Part shown: piece after piece, positions 1 through 8,206 of the stretch | How the letters are laid out: each line of letters begins with the position of its first letter | Numbering within the stretch: the stretch's first letter is position 1 | NCBI GenBank assembly: GCA_031270015.1 | Contig: JAISYH010000047.1 | Location: 1 to 44,772, forward strand | DNA from: Burkholderiales bacterium | GTDB lineage: Bacteria; Pseudomonadota; Gammaproteobacteria; Burkholderiales; Casimicrobiaceae | Direction of reading: 5' to 3' | DNA length: 44,772 nt | The notes under the pieces: model-generated | Told to the model about the DNA's origin: nothing | Database searches by the model: none | The model's input: only the letters and a program-made list of their open reading frames with translations | Made by a program: the position numbers and the translations under genes

Positions 1-1499
1 TGACGCTGGTGGCGAACACCGTTGCGACGGCGACCCCGGCGACGGTGACCAACCACATTGTGCCGAGCAGCACGACCTTGACCACGGTGACGCTGACCAA
101 CAGCGTGACCGGCGACAAGAGCGCTTCGGGCTACACGGCGAGCGGGCGGTTTACCGGCGCGCTCAACTGCGGCACCGGTTACGTCTTTACGACCGAACTG
201 TTGGAAGGCGCGGTTGGCGAATACAGTGTTGCGCAAGGCGCGTCATGCACGGCGAGCACGAGCGCGCGTCCGGCGCTGACCAATGCGCTCTACAGCTGGT
301 ACGGTCCGACCTACACGCCGAGCCAGCCGTTCACGGCGACCTCGGCGACCGCGGTGACCGCGGCGCACGTGATTGACTTGGCGGATGCGGAGGAGATCAC
401 GGTGGAAGTGACGTTGACGGGAGAAACTTACCTTTACACTACAGGGAGCAACTTCTCCTTCAATGTGACTTGCGGCGCAATACCGAATGTGCCGGTGACG
501 ATCACGGGCGTCAGTTCTTATACGGTGCCACTGAGACAAACCATAACGACGACAAGAATTCCGCGAGGCCTGTCTTGCACGATCGCTGAAGCGGTGCCGT
601 TTACTGTCGCGGGCGCGACGATAGCGCCGGCGTTCGTGAACGGACTCACCCGCGTGGTCGCCGATCCTACGTCCAACGCCAATGCGAATACTTTTGAAGT
701 TGAATATTACATTCGCGCGGGAACGCATGATACGGCGGCATTGACCGTAGAGAAGAAGGTAACGGGGAATATGTCCGGGCATGATGCGTCCAATGAGTTC
801 GAAATTGGCATTAGTTGCGTAGATCAAAGTTCTGCTCCGTCGGTCAATACAACGGTCAAGCTGTATGGCAACGGAGGGACGGCGAGAGTTACGGCGTTTG
901 TTGGCGATGAATGCGCAATCAGTGAAAACACGCTGCCGAATGCGCTTGCGGGGTACAAGTATGCGCGAAACATCGTGCCATCGTTGATTGATGAAATCAC
1001 TTTGGATCGGACGATTACGGTGACCAACGAGGTTATCGATAGTGCAGAAAACGCGCTTGTGCTCAGGGTACGTAACACTGTAACGGGCGTGAAGACAACG
1101 GACGCTAATTACATACAAGGTCGCAACCTTTTCGACGGCATCGTATTGAGTTGCGCGGGTGGCAACGCGCCGCAGACCTTCAATGCAGCCGAAAACGAAG
1201 AGGCGACGCTTAGCCTTGTCGGTATCGTCACGCCATTTGCGATGTGTGAGTTGGCGGGTGTGACCGATACGGTACCACCAGTAAGCAATGCTTACCGTGT
1301 CACTCCGACCGGTTTCAATGGTCTGGCGAATAGCAGCGACATGTTGACAGTGACGCACGATATTGTGTTGAAAGGCGGTTCGAGTCCGACCAATATTGGT
1401 GTGCCCATCCCGACACTCGATGTGAAAGGTCTCATCTTGTTGATCGGATTGATGTTGGGCGCTGTATTGTGGCAGATAAGGAGAAGGCGTCAGGTATAA
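1..1499 (+). CDS. Secreted repeat protein with C-terminal IPTL-CTERM anchor (5' end missing)
   Basis: The reading frame is open from the first bases, so the N-terminus lies outside the window. The visible ~498 residues are Thr/Val/Ala-rich beta-type repeats, with paired cysteines in segments such as VTGNMSGHDASNEF and ISCVD that resemble DUF5979-like bacterial surface domains. The C-terminus has the pattern of an IPTL-CTERM sorting signal: a short VPIPTLD motif, a hydrophobic stretch (LILLIGLMLGAVLW) and a basic RRRR tail. In that family the tail directs secretion followed by processing or anchoring at the envelope. The first ~400 bases are much richer in GCG/ACG codons than the rest, as if the repeat part had a different origin. 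A clear terminator follows, so it is the last gene of its transcript. Function beyond surface exposure is unknown. Confidence 0.75.
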   Translation, partial: TLVANTVATATPATVTNHIVPSSTTLTTVTLTNSVTGDKSASGYTASGRFTGALNCGTGYVFTTELLEGAVGEYSVAQGASCTASTSARPALTNALYSWYGPTYTPSQPFTATSATAVTAAHVIDLADAEEITVEVTLTGETYLYTTGSNFSFNVTCGAIPNVPVTITGVSSYTVPLRQTITTTRIPRGLSCTIAEAVPFTVAGATIAPAFVNGLTRVVADPTSNANANTFEVEYYIRAGTHDTAALTVEKKVTGNMSGHDASNEFEIGISCVDQSSAPSVNTTVKLYGNGGTARVTAFVGDECAISENTLPNALAGYKYARNIVPSLIDEITLDRTITVTNEVIDSAENALVLRVRNTVTGVKTTDANYIQGRNLFDGIVLSCAGGNAPQTFNAAENEEATLSLVGIVTPFAMCELAGVTDTVPPVSNAYRVTPTGFNGLANSSDMLTVTHDIVLKGGSSPTNIGVPIPTLDVKGLILLIGLMLGAVLWQIRRRRQV

Positions 1500-1530
1500 T
1501 ATGGTGGCGATGACGCAGTAAGCAGTGAAA

Positions 1531-1560
1531 ACGGAGGCTTTTCCAGCCTCCGTTTTTTTA
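1531..1560 (+). terminator. Rho-independent terminator after the surface protein
   Basis: A stem ACGGAGGC / GCCTCCGT with a short TTTTCCA loop is followed directly by seven T residues. It lies 31 bases after the stop codon. Confidence 0.85.
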
Positions 1561-1740
1561 TGGGTTGCATGAAGATAAAAGGGGAACGAGGAGAGAAAAA
1601 GAAAGTTATCTCGAATCACTGATTGCTTTTCATCTGATAATTTTGGTAATGACGAAAAATAGTAATGATTCTGAGATGATTGATGAGCAGATACGATCAT
1701 TTAGGTGACAAAAACAAAATTTCTGATTATCCTCAGGCGG

Positions 1741-1762
1741 TGGTCAAGCGTCGGCTTGATCA
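1741..1762 (+). repeat. Inverted repeat in the leader of the lipoprotein gene
   Basis: TGGTCAAGC and GCTTGATCA form a nine-pair stem (one G-T) around a GTCG loop, ending eight bases before the AAGGAG ribosome-binding site at 1770-1775. It could be an operator or a leader hairpin. The remaining ~180 bases between the terminator and this repeat are AT-rich with no recognisable gene. Confidence 0.4.
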
Positions 1763-1783
1763 ATCATTCAAGGAGAAAATAAA

Positions 1784-2401
1784 GTGAAAATCAAAATAAT
1801 TCTTTTGGTATGCCTGTTAATTGCATTAACGGGTTGTCAGAAAGAGGAGACAAACGTTCAGCAAAGCGGACGGCAGGATAAACAGCAAAATACCAATGGT
1901 CGACAAAACATTGCACCTGAAACGGGGTTGGCAAACGCGGGATTTGAAACGGGCGAGCTTTCAAAAAGCGGCAGAGTGGAAGGATGGCATTTTGAGCAAC
2001 ACGCGGGACCCGCGTCTTATGAATTCACTTTGGACAAAGAAATCTTCCACGGCGGATCGCGTTCTTTGAAGATCACCAATATTGGCGCAGAACCTTACGG
2101 TGTAGCACAGCAAAAAATACCGGTTCACGGATTGCGCGGCAAAGAGGCAATATTATCGGCATGGATCAGAACTGAGAACGCGGATGGCACGGGCGCGGGA
2201 CTGACGATCCGCATGTTAAACAGCGGCGCGATTCTCGCGTACAATTTCATGAGCGAGGCATTGGTCGAGGGTACGCAAGATTGGAAACAATATTCGATTT
2301 CTCTCCAAGTTCCCGAACGCGCAACCGATATCGAAGTCGGCATCATGCTGCAAGGCAAAGGAATGGTTTGGGCAGATGATTTTGAATTAACTTTCAAATG
2401 A
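1784..2401 (+). CDS. Lipoprotein with a carbohydrate-binding-like (CBM4/9-type) domain
   Basis: The protein starts with a GTG codon nine bases after a strong AAGGAG site. Residues 1-18 are a lipoprotein signal peptide ending in the lipobox LTGC, so Cys18 is probably lipid-modified. A Gln/Asn-rich linker follows. From about residue 45 to the end the sequence has the beta-sandwich pattern of CBM4/9-type modules: N-A-G-F-E at the start, W-H-F, GSRSLKI, and a terminal WADDFEL strand. Such modules bind glycans or act as generic beta-sandwich domains. No catalytic domain is present. It stands alone on its strand and converges on the DNA-glycosylase gene. The ligand is unknown. Confidence 0.65.
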   Translation: MKIKIILLVCLLIALTGCQKEETNVQQSGRQDKQQNTNGRQNIAPETGLANAGFETGELSKSGRVEGWHFEQHAGPASYEFTLDKEIFHGGSRSLKITNIGAEPYGVAQQKIPVHGLRGKEAILSAWIRTENADGTGAGLTIRMLNSGAILAYNFMSEALVEGTQDWKQYSISLQVPERATDIEVGIMLQGKGMVWADDFELTFK

Positions 2402-2454
2402 AATCGCGGCCAAGGGGACGATGAGCTGTTGTTGCGATTGACTGGATGCGCGGC

Positions 2455-2490
2455 AAACCCCGTCCTTCAGGCGGAGGAGGATGTCAAAGT
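2455..2490. mobile_element. Probable orphan right end of an IS200/IS605-type element
   Basis: The segment reads CCCCGTCCTTCAGG, then a G-rich imperfect complement, then GAGGATGTCAAA. This order (C-rich arm, TTCA loop, G-rich arm, AGGATGTCAA) is typical of right ends of IS200/IS605 elements that carry tnpB, which also encode the omega-RNA scaffold. The stem here is imperfect and no tnpA or tnpB is present, so this would be a decayed remnant between two convergent genes. Confidence 0.35.
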
Positions 2491-2503
2491 ACGACCAGAC
2501 TTC

Positions 2504-3235
2504 TCACCAAATGCCAAAATCGCGTAACTGTTGAGTCGCCGCTTGCGCCCAGCCGCGATTGGCGATGGGGCTGGCGGGGCTGGGATGAAGAATACGCCCG
2601 ACGCGGATGGGCGTGGCGTCACCTAGCGCATGGCGGATGCGCGTCTCCGTCCAGACGCCGACGCCGATCGTCCACTGCGGTTGCAGAAGATCGAGCAAGG
2701 CGCGCAGATGAATATCGCAGGCTGCGAGCAGCGGTCGTTGTTCCAATAGCGGAAGTTTATCGGGAGTCATGTTGCGCGCTTCGTTGAAAAAAATAAGGGG
2801 ACAATAGTTGACGACGAAATGGTCGGAGAAAAACACTTCGGGCGCGCCGAAGCGCTGCGCGAATAATCCCCATAAGCGACGTCCGCTGACTTCGGAGCGT
2901 TGGCAGGAAAAACCTTCGACCGGGCGTTTTGGGTTTTCACGCGTTGGTTTTTGAATCGGCGCGTAAATACCGAGCCAATCGCGAACGGCAGCGATTTCAC
3001 CGAAAGGTACGCCGGTTTGCGCCATTCCGAAGGGACCGGGATTCATGCCGACGAAAACTATTTTTTTAGTCGTATTGGCGAAGCGGCGAAGATAGGTTTC
3101 ATGCGCGGTCCAGGCGTAATCGAGTGGGTTGTAAACGTGCGTGACTGGTGGCGCGAACGAAAGCGTGTTCACTGTGGCGCGCAGCTTTTGGGCAGCGGCG
3201 AGCGCGGATTCGGTAATGGAAGAACATTTTTTCAT
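2504..3235 (-). CDS. SMUG1-type (family 3) uracil-DNA glycosylase
   Basis: The 243-residue protein should remove uracil and oxidised pyrimidines from DNA in base excision repair. It has the SMUG1 signature: GMNPGPFGMAQTGVPFG at residues ~63-79 (Asn in the catalytic loop), then VRDWLG, HPSP/NPKRPV-like and SEVSGRRLWGLF segments, NYCPLIF, and the minor-groove motif HPSPASP at ~217 followed by ANRGW. These match vertebrate SMUG1 closely, and only a limited set of bacteria carry this family. The ATG at 3235 overlaps the stop of ampG by four bases (ATGA), which implies translational coupling. A longer in-frame extension to 3499 exists but lies wholly inside ampG and lacks family similarity, so I rejected it. 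Confidence 0.9.
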   Translation of the reverse strand: MKKCSSITESALAAAQKLRATVNTLSFAPPVTHVYNPLDYAWTAHETYLRRFANTTKKIVFVGMNPGPFGMAQTGVPFGEIAAVRDWLGIYAPIQKPTRENPKRPVEGFSCQRSEVSGRRLWGLFAQRFGAPEVFFSDHFVVNYCPLIFFNEARNMTPDKLPLLEQRPLLAACDIHLRALLDLLQPQWTIGVGVWTETRIRHALGDATPIRVGRILHPSPASPIANRGWAQAATQQLRDFGIW

Positions 3236-4743
3236 GATGAGAGCTGTGGCGCGTCGAGTTTTTTCAGCGATTGCCTCAACCACCAGACCATCAATATGCC
3301 CGGTACGGCAGCGATGATCGAAAAAAGAAAGAACGAGGGCCAACCGATAGTTTTGGAAAGTATGCCTGATAAAGGCGCGACGTAAATTCGGCCAACCGCC
3401 GCAAAAGCCGAGAGCAGCGCGTAGTGCGTCGCGCTGAACCGCCGGTTGCATAGGGACATCAACAGCGCAACGAAAGCGACAGTCCCCATACCGCCGCATA
3501 TATTTTCAATCGCAATGACGGTTAGCAATAGCCAATCGAGAGAGACCGGCGCATCCAGAGAGACGATCCGCCAGTCGAACGCCGGAACGAATACTTTACC
3601 CCAAAAACCCTTGCCGAGAACCGATAGGCTATAAAAACCAATATTGGAAACGAGTTGCAAAATACCGAATGATAACAATGAGCGGAAAAGCCCGAGCTTG
3701 GTCATTAAAAACCCACCGAGCAGAGCGCCAAAGATGGTCAGCCACAAACCGATGACTTTATTCACGATGCCGACTTCTTCTTGCGAAAAACCCATGCTCT
3801 GAATCAGAAACGGCGTCGTCAATACGCCGGCAAACGCGTCACCCAGTTTGAACAGAACGATCAACGCCAGAAATGCCAGCGCGCCCTGTCGTGAAAAATA
3901 GCTCGATAGCGAGCGGTTGAGCGTCTCGAAACCAGCGTATTTCGCCGCAAGCCAAGCAAGTGGCAACGCGAAAAGAATTTCAGTGATGATAAAAAGAAAT
4001 TGTATCCAGTCGTTGTCGTCATCGGGGTCAAAGCCAACGAAAACCAATATTATGCGCGCCAGTCCATAACCGACAATGACGCCGATGATCATCGCCAGAA
4101 ATCCGGCGAGCTCGCGTTTGGGATCGGTATCCAATATTTTGAACGCCGCGTTGATACGCGGCAGCGTGGTGAGCGAAAGGCAGCCGCATATGAACATCAA
4201 CGCCGCCATCACGCAATAAACTTTCGACCAAGACCCCCATTGTCCCGCCCAGATCATCGCGATACCGCCGGATAGGATCATTGCGATGCGATAGGAAAAA
4301 ACATGCGCCGACGCGCCCGGTCCACGCTCGTTTTCAGGAAGCAAATCGGTACGGTAAGCATCGACGACGATATCTTGCGACGCCGATAAAAACGCGATGA
4401 GCGTCGCCATTGTGGCAAAAAGTTTGGGCGTTTCGGCGGGCGATACTTGCGCTATCGCATAGAGCGCGCTCGCCAGCGCGAATTGGGTGATCACCAGCCA
4501 GCCTCGTCGCCGTCCGAGCAGCGGCGGCTCAAAACGATCCATCAGCGGCGCCCATAAAAACTTGAGCATATAAGGGACGGCGACTAAGCCGAAGAAGCCG
4601 ATGGTGGCGATATCAATGTGTTCCATCACCAGCCACGCCTGCATTGCCTGACCGGTAAGCGCCAACGGTAAGCCGGAAGCGAACCCCAATATCAGGATGG
4701 CAGAAAGTCGCCAGAATCGTAAAAGAGGGAACGACATCATCAA
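3232..4743 (-). CDS. ampG: AmpG-family muropeptide permease (MFS)
   Basis: This multi-span inner-membrane transporter of ~503 residues should import GlcNAc-anhydromuropeptides for cell-wall recycling. It matches AmpG from the start: LGFASGLPLALT near residue 20, then TIGFFGLV, KFLWAPLMDR, GRRRGW, and ASQDIVVDAYRTDLLP around residue 125. These are the segments that distinguish AmpG from other MFS proteins. The start could be any of three nearby Met codons (4743, 4740 or 4734). It lies 21 bases after metF and overlaps the SMUG gene by four bases, so all four genes from ahcY onward are probably co-transcribed. I see no ampD or beta-lactamase gene nearby. Confidence 0.88.
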   Translation of the reverse strand: MMMSFPLLRFWRLSAILILGFASGLPLALTGQAMQAWLVMEHIDIATIGFFGLVAVPYMLKFLWAPLMDRFEPPLLGRRRGWLVITQFALASALYAIAQVSPAETPKLFATMATLIAFLSASQDIVVDAYRTDLLPENERGPGASAHVFSYRIAMILSGGIAMIWAGQWGSWSKVYCVMAALMFICGCLSLTTLPRINAAFKILDTDPKRELAGFLAMIIGVIVGYGLARIILVFVGFDPDDDNDWIQFLFIITEILFALPLAWLAAKYAGFETLNRSLSSYFSRQGALAFLALIVLFKLGDAFAGVLTTPFLIQSMGFSQEEVGIVNKVIGLWLTIFGALLGGFLMTKLGLFRSLLSFGILQLVSNIGFYSLSVLGKGFWGKVFVPAFDWRIVSLDAPVSLDWLLLTVIAIENICGGMGTVAFVALLMSLCNRRFSATHYALLSAFAAVGRIYVAPLSGILSKTIGWPSFFLFSIIAAVPGILMVWWLRQSLKKLDAPQLSS

Positions 4744-4764
4744 TATTAGTTTTTTAACAGGGGG

Positions 4765-5619
4765 TTAGCGCGTTGTACGTTTCCCCTGCAAACGATGGCA
4801 AATTTCCGTCGTCAGCGACGCGCGGTTCATCGTGTAAAAATGCAAACCGGGCGCGCCGCCGGCAAGCAGGCGTTCGCATAATGCAGTGATGACATCGAGA
4901 CCGAACGCGCGGATCGACGCCGCGTCGTCGCTGTAACTTTCCATTTGCAGAGCGAGCCAACGAGGAATTTCCGCGCCACACATCTCAGAAAAACGTTGCA
5001 ACCGCGAAAAATTGAAGATCGGCATTATCCCGGGGACGATCGGCACATTCGCGCCGATCGCCGCGCAACGATCGATAAAGTGAAAATAAGCGTCGGCATT
5101 AAAGAAATATTGGGTAATTGCCGAATTGGCACCAGCATCAATTTTCGTTTTGAAGTGGCGCACATCGAGATCGTAGCTGTGCGATTGCGGATGCGCTTCG
5201 GGATACGCCGCTACGTCGATATGGAACCAATCGCCGCTAATCTCGCGGATATAAGCGACGAGTTCCGACGCATAGTGGAAATTGCCGCTATCGCCCGTGC
5301 CAGAGGGCATGTCGCCGCGCAACACTACGATATGATGAATATCGTAATCACGATAAACGTCAATGATTTCACGAATCTGTTTTTTAGTCGCGCCGACACT
5401 CGATAAATGTGGCGCGCCACGCAAACCGTCTTTGCGAATCGCCAATACGGTATCGAGTGTGCCTTGTCGCGTCGAACCGCCCGCGCCGAACGTCACCGAA
5501 CAAAAGTCCGGATTCAATAGCGCCAATTTACGGCGAGTCACGTTCAGTTTTTCCACGCCTTCGTCGCTTTTGGGCGGGAAAAACTCAAAGCTCAATCCGG
5601 AAAGAGTTCGGGTATTCAC
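4765..5619 (-). CDS. metF: 5,10-methylenetetrahydrofolate reductase
   Basis: MetF reduces methylene-THF to methyl-THF with FAD, supplying the methyl group for methionine synthesis. The protein shows the family order: LSFEFFPPK at the N-terminus, VTFGAGGSTR, HHIVVLRGD, DVAAYPEAHPQS, ITQYFF, VPGIMPI and GLHFYTMNR at the end. I chose the GTG at 5619, giving 284 residues, because AAAGG sits six bases upstream. A longer TTG start at 5661 would overlap the ahcY stop. It follows ahcY by 38 bases and links the methyl-THF supply to SAH recycling. Confidence 0.93.
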   Translation of the reverse strand: MNTRTLSGLSFEFFPPKSDEGVEKLNVTRRKLALLNPDFCSVTFGAGGSTRQGTLDTVLAIRKDGLRGAPHLSSVGATKKQIREIIDVYRDYDIHHIVVLRGDMPSGTGDSGNFHYASELVAYIREISGDWFHIDVAAYPEAHPQSHSYDLDVRHFKTKIDAGANSAITQYFFNADAYFHFIDRCAAIGANVPIVPGIMPIFNFSRLQRFSEMCGAEIPRWLALQMESYSDDAASIRAFGLDVITALCERLLAGGAPGLHFYTMNRASLTTEICHRLQGKRTTR

Positions 5620-5657
5620 GGGTAACCTTTCATCAGTCAGGCAATCGACTACTTGTA

Positions 5658-7079
5658 TCAATAACGATAAGTATCGGGTTTATAAGGACCGTCCGCCGGA
5701 ACATTGATGTAATCGGCTTGTTGTGACGTCAAGCGTGTTAGTTGCGCATTGAGTTTTTTCAGTTGCAACAATGCCACTTTTTCATCGAGATGTTTGGGCA
5801 ACACGTAAACACCTGGCGGGTATTCGCCGCTGTTCCGTTTCGTCCATAACTCGATCTGCGCCATCGTTTGATTGGCAAACGACGAACTCATCACATACGA
5901 TGGGTGTCCCGTACCGCAACCGAGATTGACCAGGCGACCTTCGGCAAGCAAAATAATACGTTTCCCATCGGGGAAAATGATATGATCGACTTGCGGTTTG
6001 ATCTTTTCCCAGCGGTATTGCTTTAGCGCCGCGACTTGTATCTCGTTGTCGAAGTGACCGATATTGCAAACGATGGCGTTGTTTTTCATGCGCGCCATGT
6101 GATCGTGCGTAATCACATCGCGGTTTCCGGTAGCGGTGACGAAAATATCCGCTTGATCGGCAACATCATCCATTCTGACGACGCGGTAACCTTCCATCGC
6201 CGCTTGCAACGCGCAAATCGGGTCGATTTCCGTAATCCACACTTGCGCGGACAATGCGCGCAGCGCTTGCGCCGAACCTTTGCCAACGTCGCCATAACCG
6301 CAAACCACGGCGATTTTGCCCGCGATCATCACGTCGGTGGCGCGTTTGATTGCGTCGACCAGCGATTCGCGGCAGCCGTACAAGTTATCGAATTTCGATT
6401 TGGTGACCGAATCATTGACATTGATCGCCGGAAACGCCAGACGCCCTTGCTCGTGCATTCGTTGCAAACGGTGTACGCCGGTCGTCGTTTCTTCAGTCAC
6501 ACCGTGAATCGATGCTTTGATGCGTGAATAGAAATCGGGCGTTTCTTTCAATGTTTTTCTGATCGACGCGAACAATGCCGTTTCTTCGTCACTGTTTGGA
6601 TGGTTGAGTATCGACGGGTCTTTTTCCGCGTTCGCGCCGAGATGAATGAGTAGCGTCGCGTCACCACCGTCGTCTAAAATCATATTAGGTTTCTCGCCGT
6701 TTGACGATTGAAAAATACGGTGCGTGAACGCCCAGTATTCATCAAGCGTTTCACCCTTGTAAGCAAAAACGGGTGTGCCGGACGCCGCGATTGCCGCCGC
6801 CGCGTGGTCTTGCGTTGAATAAATATTGCACGACGCCCAGCGCACTGATGCGCCCAGCGCTTGCAAAGTTTCAATCAATACCGCCGTTTGGATCGTCATG
6901 TGCAACGAACCGGCGATACGCGCGCCCGCCAACGGTTGGGACGGCGCGTATTCTTCACGAATCGCCATCAAGCTCGGCATTTCCGTTTCGGCGATGGCGA
7001 TTTCCCGTCGCCCAAAGTCAGCCAGGTCAAGATCGGCGACATAATAATCGCGCGCTGTTTTCACTGTATCTTTCATCAT
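5658..7079 (-). CDS. ahcY: S-adenosylhomocysteine hydrolase
   Basis: AhcY splits S-adenosylhomocysteine into homocysteine and adenosine, clearing the inhibitory product of methylations. The 473-residue length fits the bacterial form with its internal insertion. Visible motifs are [17 protein letters not shown] and the catalytic region [12 protein letters not shown], the NAD-binding loop [27 protein letters not shown], and the C-terminal PYKPDTYRY whose Lys and Tyr reach the NAD of a neighbouring subunit. The start is the ATG at 7079 behind GAGAGGACACC; a second ATG follows at once. The leader carries an SAH riboswitch, so expression should rise when SAH accumulates. Confidence 0.97.
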   Translation of the reverse strand: MMKDTVKTARDYYVADLDLADFGRREIAIAETEMPSLMAIREEYAPSQPLAGARIAGSLHMTIQTAVLIETLQALGASVRWASCNIYSTQDHAAAAIAASGTPVFAYKGETLDEYWAFTHRIFQSSNGEKPNMILDDGGDATLLIHLGANAEKDPSILNHPNSDEETALFASIRKTLKETPDFYSRIKASIHGVTEETTTGVHRLQRMHEQGRLAFPAINVNDSVTKSKFDNLYGCRESLVDAIKRATDVMIAGKIAVVCGYGDVGKGSAQALRALSAQVWITEIDPICALQAAMEGYRVVRMDDVADQADIFVTATGNRDVITHDHMARMKNNAIVCNIGHFDNEIQVAALKQYRWEKIKPQVDHIIFPDGKRIILLAEGRLVNLGCGTGHPSYVMSSSFANQTMAQIELWTKRNSGEYPPGVYVLPKHLDEKVALLQLKKLNAQLTRLTSQQADYINVPADGPYKPDTYRY

Positions 7080-7090
7080 GGTGTCCTCTC

Positions 7091-7116
7091 AAAAAAGGAG
7101 GCGATCAGAACCGCCC
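7091..7116 (-). terminator. Possible expression-platform hairpin before ahcY
   Basis: On the minus strand GGCGG-TTCTGAT-CGCC is followed by TCC and six T residues, just upstream of the ahcY ribosome-binding site. It resembles a short intrinsic terminator that the riboswitch could disrupt. The stem is only four to five pairs. Confidence 0.35.
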
Positions 7117-7130
7117 GCATTCCCGTTCAT

Positions 7131-7215
7131 GGGTCAAATGCGAGCGCCGTTGGAAAAGACCCGAGCCTGGCTTGATCGGCGATAACGCCCAAAAGTCGCA
7201 ACGCTCCTCGGAACG
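7131..7215 (-). promoter_or_regulatory. S-adenosylhomocysteine (SAH) riboswitch
   Basis: Read on the minus strand, this leader contains CCGAGGAGCGTTGCGAC (7210-7194), CCAGGCTCGGG (7170-7160) and AACGGCGCTCGC (7150-7139), in the order of the SAH riboswitch. CCGAG pairs with CTCGG and GAGCG pairs with CGCTC, the latter giving the long-range pseudoknot-like helix of the family. It lies between a TATAAT box and ahcY, the usual position in proteobacteria, where SAH binding turns on the SAH-clearing enzyme. Metabolite specificity is inferred from the family. Confidence 0.9.
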
Positions 7216-7220
7216 GGACG

Positions 7221-7249
7221 ATTATACCGATTTCTCGCTGGAACGCGAA
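7221..7249 (-). promoter_or_regulatory. Promoter of the riboswitch-ahcY transcript
   Basis: A perfect TATAAT (minus strand, 7226-7221) lies ~8 bases before the riboswitch. The -35 region about 17 bases further upstream (TTCGCG) is weak. The promoter lies just outside the end of the glycosyltransferase gene. Confidence 0.6.
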
Positions 7250-7259
7250 GATCGGCGTA

Positions 7260-8186
7260 TCAAAGTTTATCCAGTAAGGCTGCGGCAAGAAGTTTTCCGT
7301 TTCCCAACACGGTTTGGCAATACACGCCCGATTGCGCGAGCAACTTCAATCGTCGCGGTAAAGCGGATTGCCGCGCTTGAGCAAACCATGCCAGAATTTG
7401 CCAGTTTTCGGGGGGCAGTTCTTCGCGGAAAGACTGTAACGCTTCGATGTGGCGGGCGTTCCATGCGCGAAAATCGCCGATGAACAACGAACGGACACGG
7501 GAAGCGCGAGCAGACGCGCCGACGCCCGCGCCGATCTGGTTGTCGCGGTGTTGACGATAATGAACGGTAGGTTGAAGTTCGAAACGGATTTGTCCGCCGC
7601 AAGCGGCAACCAAGAGATACGTCCACCAGTCATGGATGACGATAAGCGTATCTTCCGATGTTTTTTGCAATAAGCGGCGCGTCGCTTCGTTGAATAACAT
7701 GGTATTGCCGCTGGCGATGTTTTGTGCGAGCGCGTTGCGGAACGATGGCGGGCGGCGAAACGCGGGCGAAACGCCGACGACGTTGCCGCTATCATCGATG
7801 AGCCGCGTGCGACTGCCAAAAAGCGCAGGCGTGGTATCGGCGACCGTGCGGCAAAAAGCAAAACCGCGCGCGATGCGCTCTGGCAACCAAATATCGTCTT
7901 GATCGCAATAAGCGTAATAATTTGCCTGAATTTCAGCGCGACGTACGAGCGACAAAAAATTTGCGGCAGCGCCTAATCGAGGTGTTTGCGCGATACATAA
8001 ACGCTCGCCGCCCAAGCGTTGCTGATATTGACGAAGGATATTGAGCGTGCCGTCGGTCGAACCATCGTCGGAGGCATAGATCGTCCAATTCTGATGCGTT
8101 TGCGCAATCAACGAATCGAGTTGCGCCGCGAGGAATTTTTCGCCTTGATAAGTAGCAAGCAGAATGGCAACGTGGTCGGAGCTCAT
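7260..8186 (-). CDS. Family 2 glycosyltransferase
   Basis: The protein of ~308 residues is a GT-A-fold sugar transferase. The start shows the nucleotide-sugar fold AILLATYQGEKFLAAQLDSL, then ASDDGSTDGT with the first acidic pair, and YCDQDDIWLPER containing the DxD-like metal site (~residue 95). The middle part, with an HDWW motif near residue 190, resembles rhamnosyltransferase-like GT2 enzymes of O-antigen or exopolysaccharide synthesis. I chose ATG 8186 over an upstream TTG because the fold begins at once. It follows hslU by 20 bases and probably shares its transcript. The sugar and acceptor cannot be told from the sequence. Confidence 0.8.
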   Translation of the reverse strand: MSSDHVAILLATYQGEKFLAAQLDSLIAQTHQNWTIYASDDGSTDGTLNILRQYQQRLGGERLCIAQTPRLGAAANFLSLVRRAEIQANYYAYCDQDDIWLPERIARGFAFCRTVADTTPALFGSRTRLIDDSGNVVGVSPAFRRPPSFRNALAQNIASGNTMLFNEATRRLLQKTSEDTLIVIHDWWTYLLVAACGGQIRFELQPTVHYRQHRDNQIGAGVGASARASRVRSLFIGDFRAWNARHIEALQSFREELPPENWQILAWFAQARQSALPRRLKLLAQSGVYCQTVLGNGKLLAAALLDKL

Positions 8187-8206
8187 GGTTGGCGGGAAAA
8201 CCAATA

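Noticed and set aside
243-1700. Long minus-strand open frame (485 codons) opposite the surface protein
   Set aside because: It is highly Arg/His-rich, has no family motifs and mirrors the GC-biased codons of the real gene.
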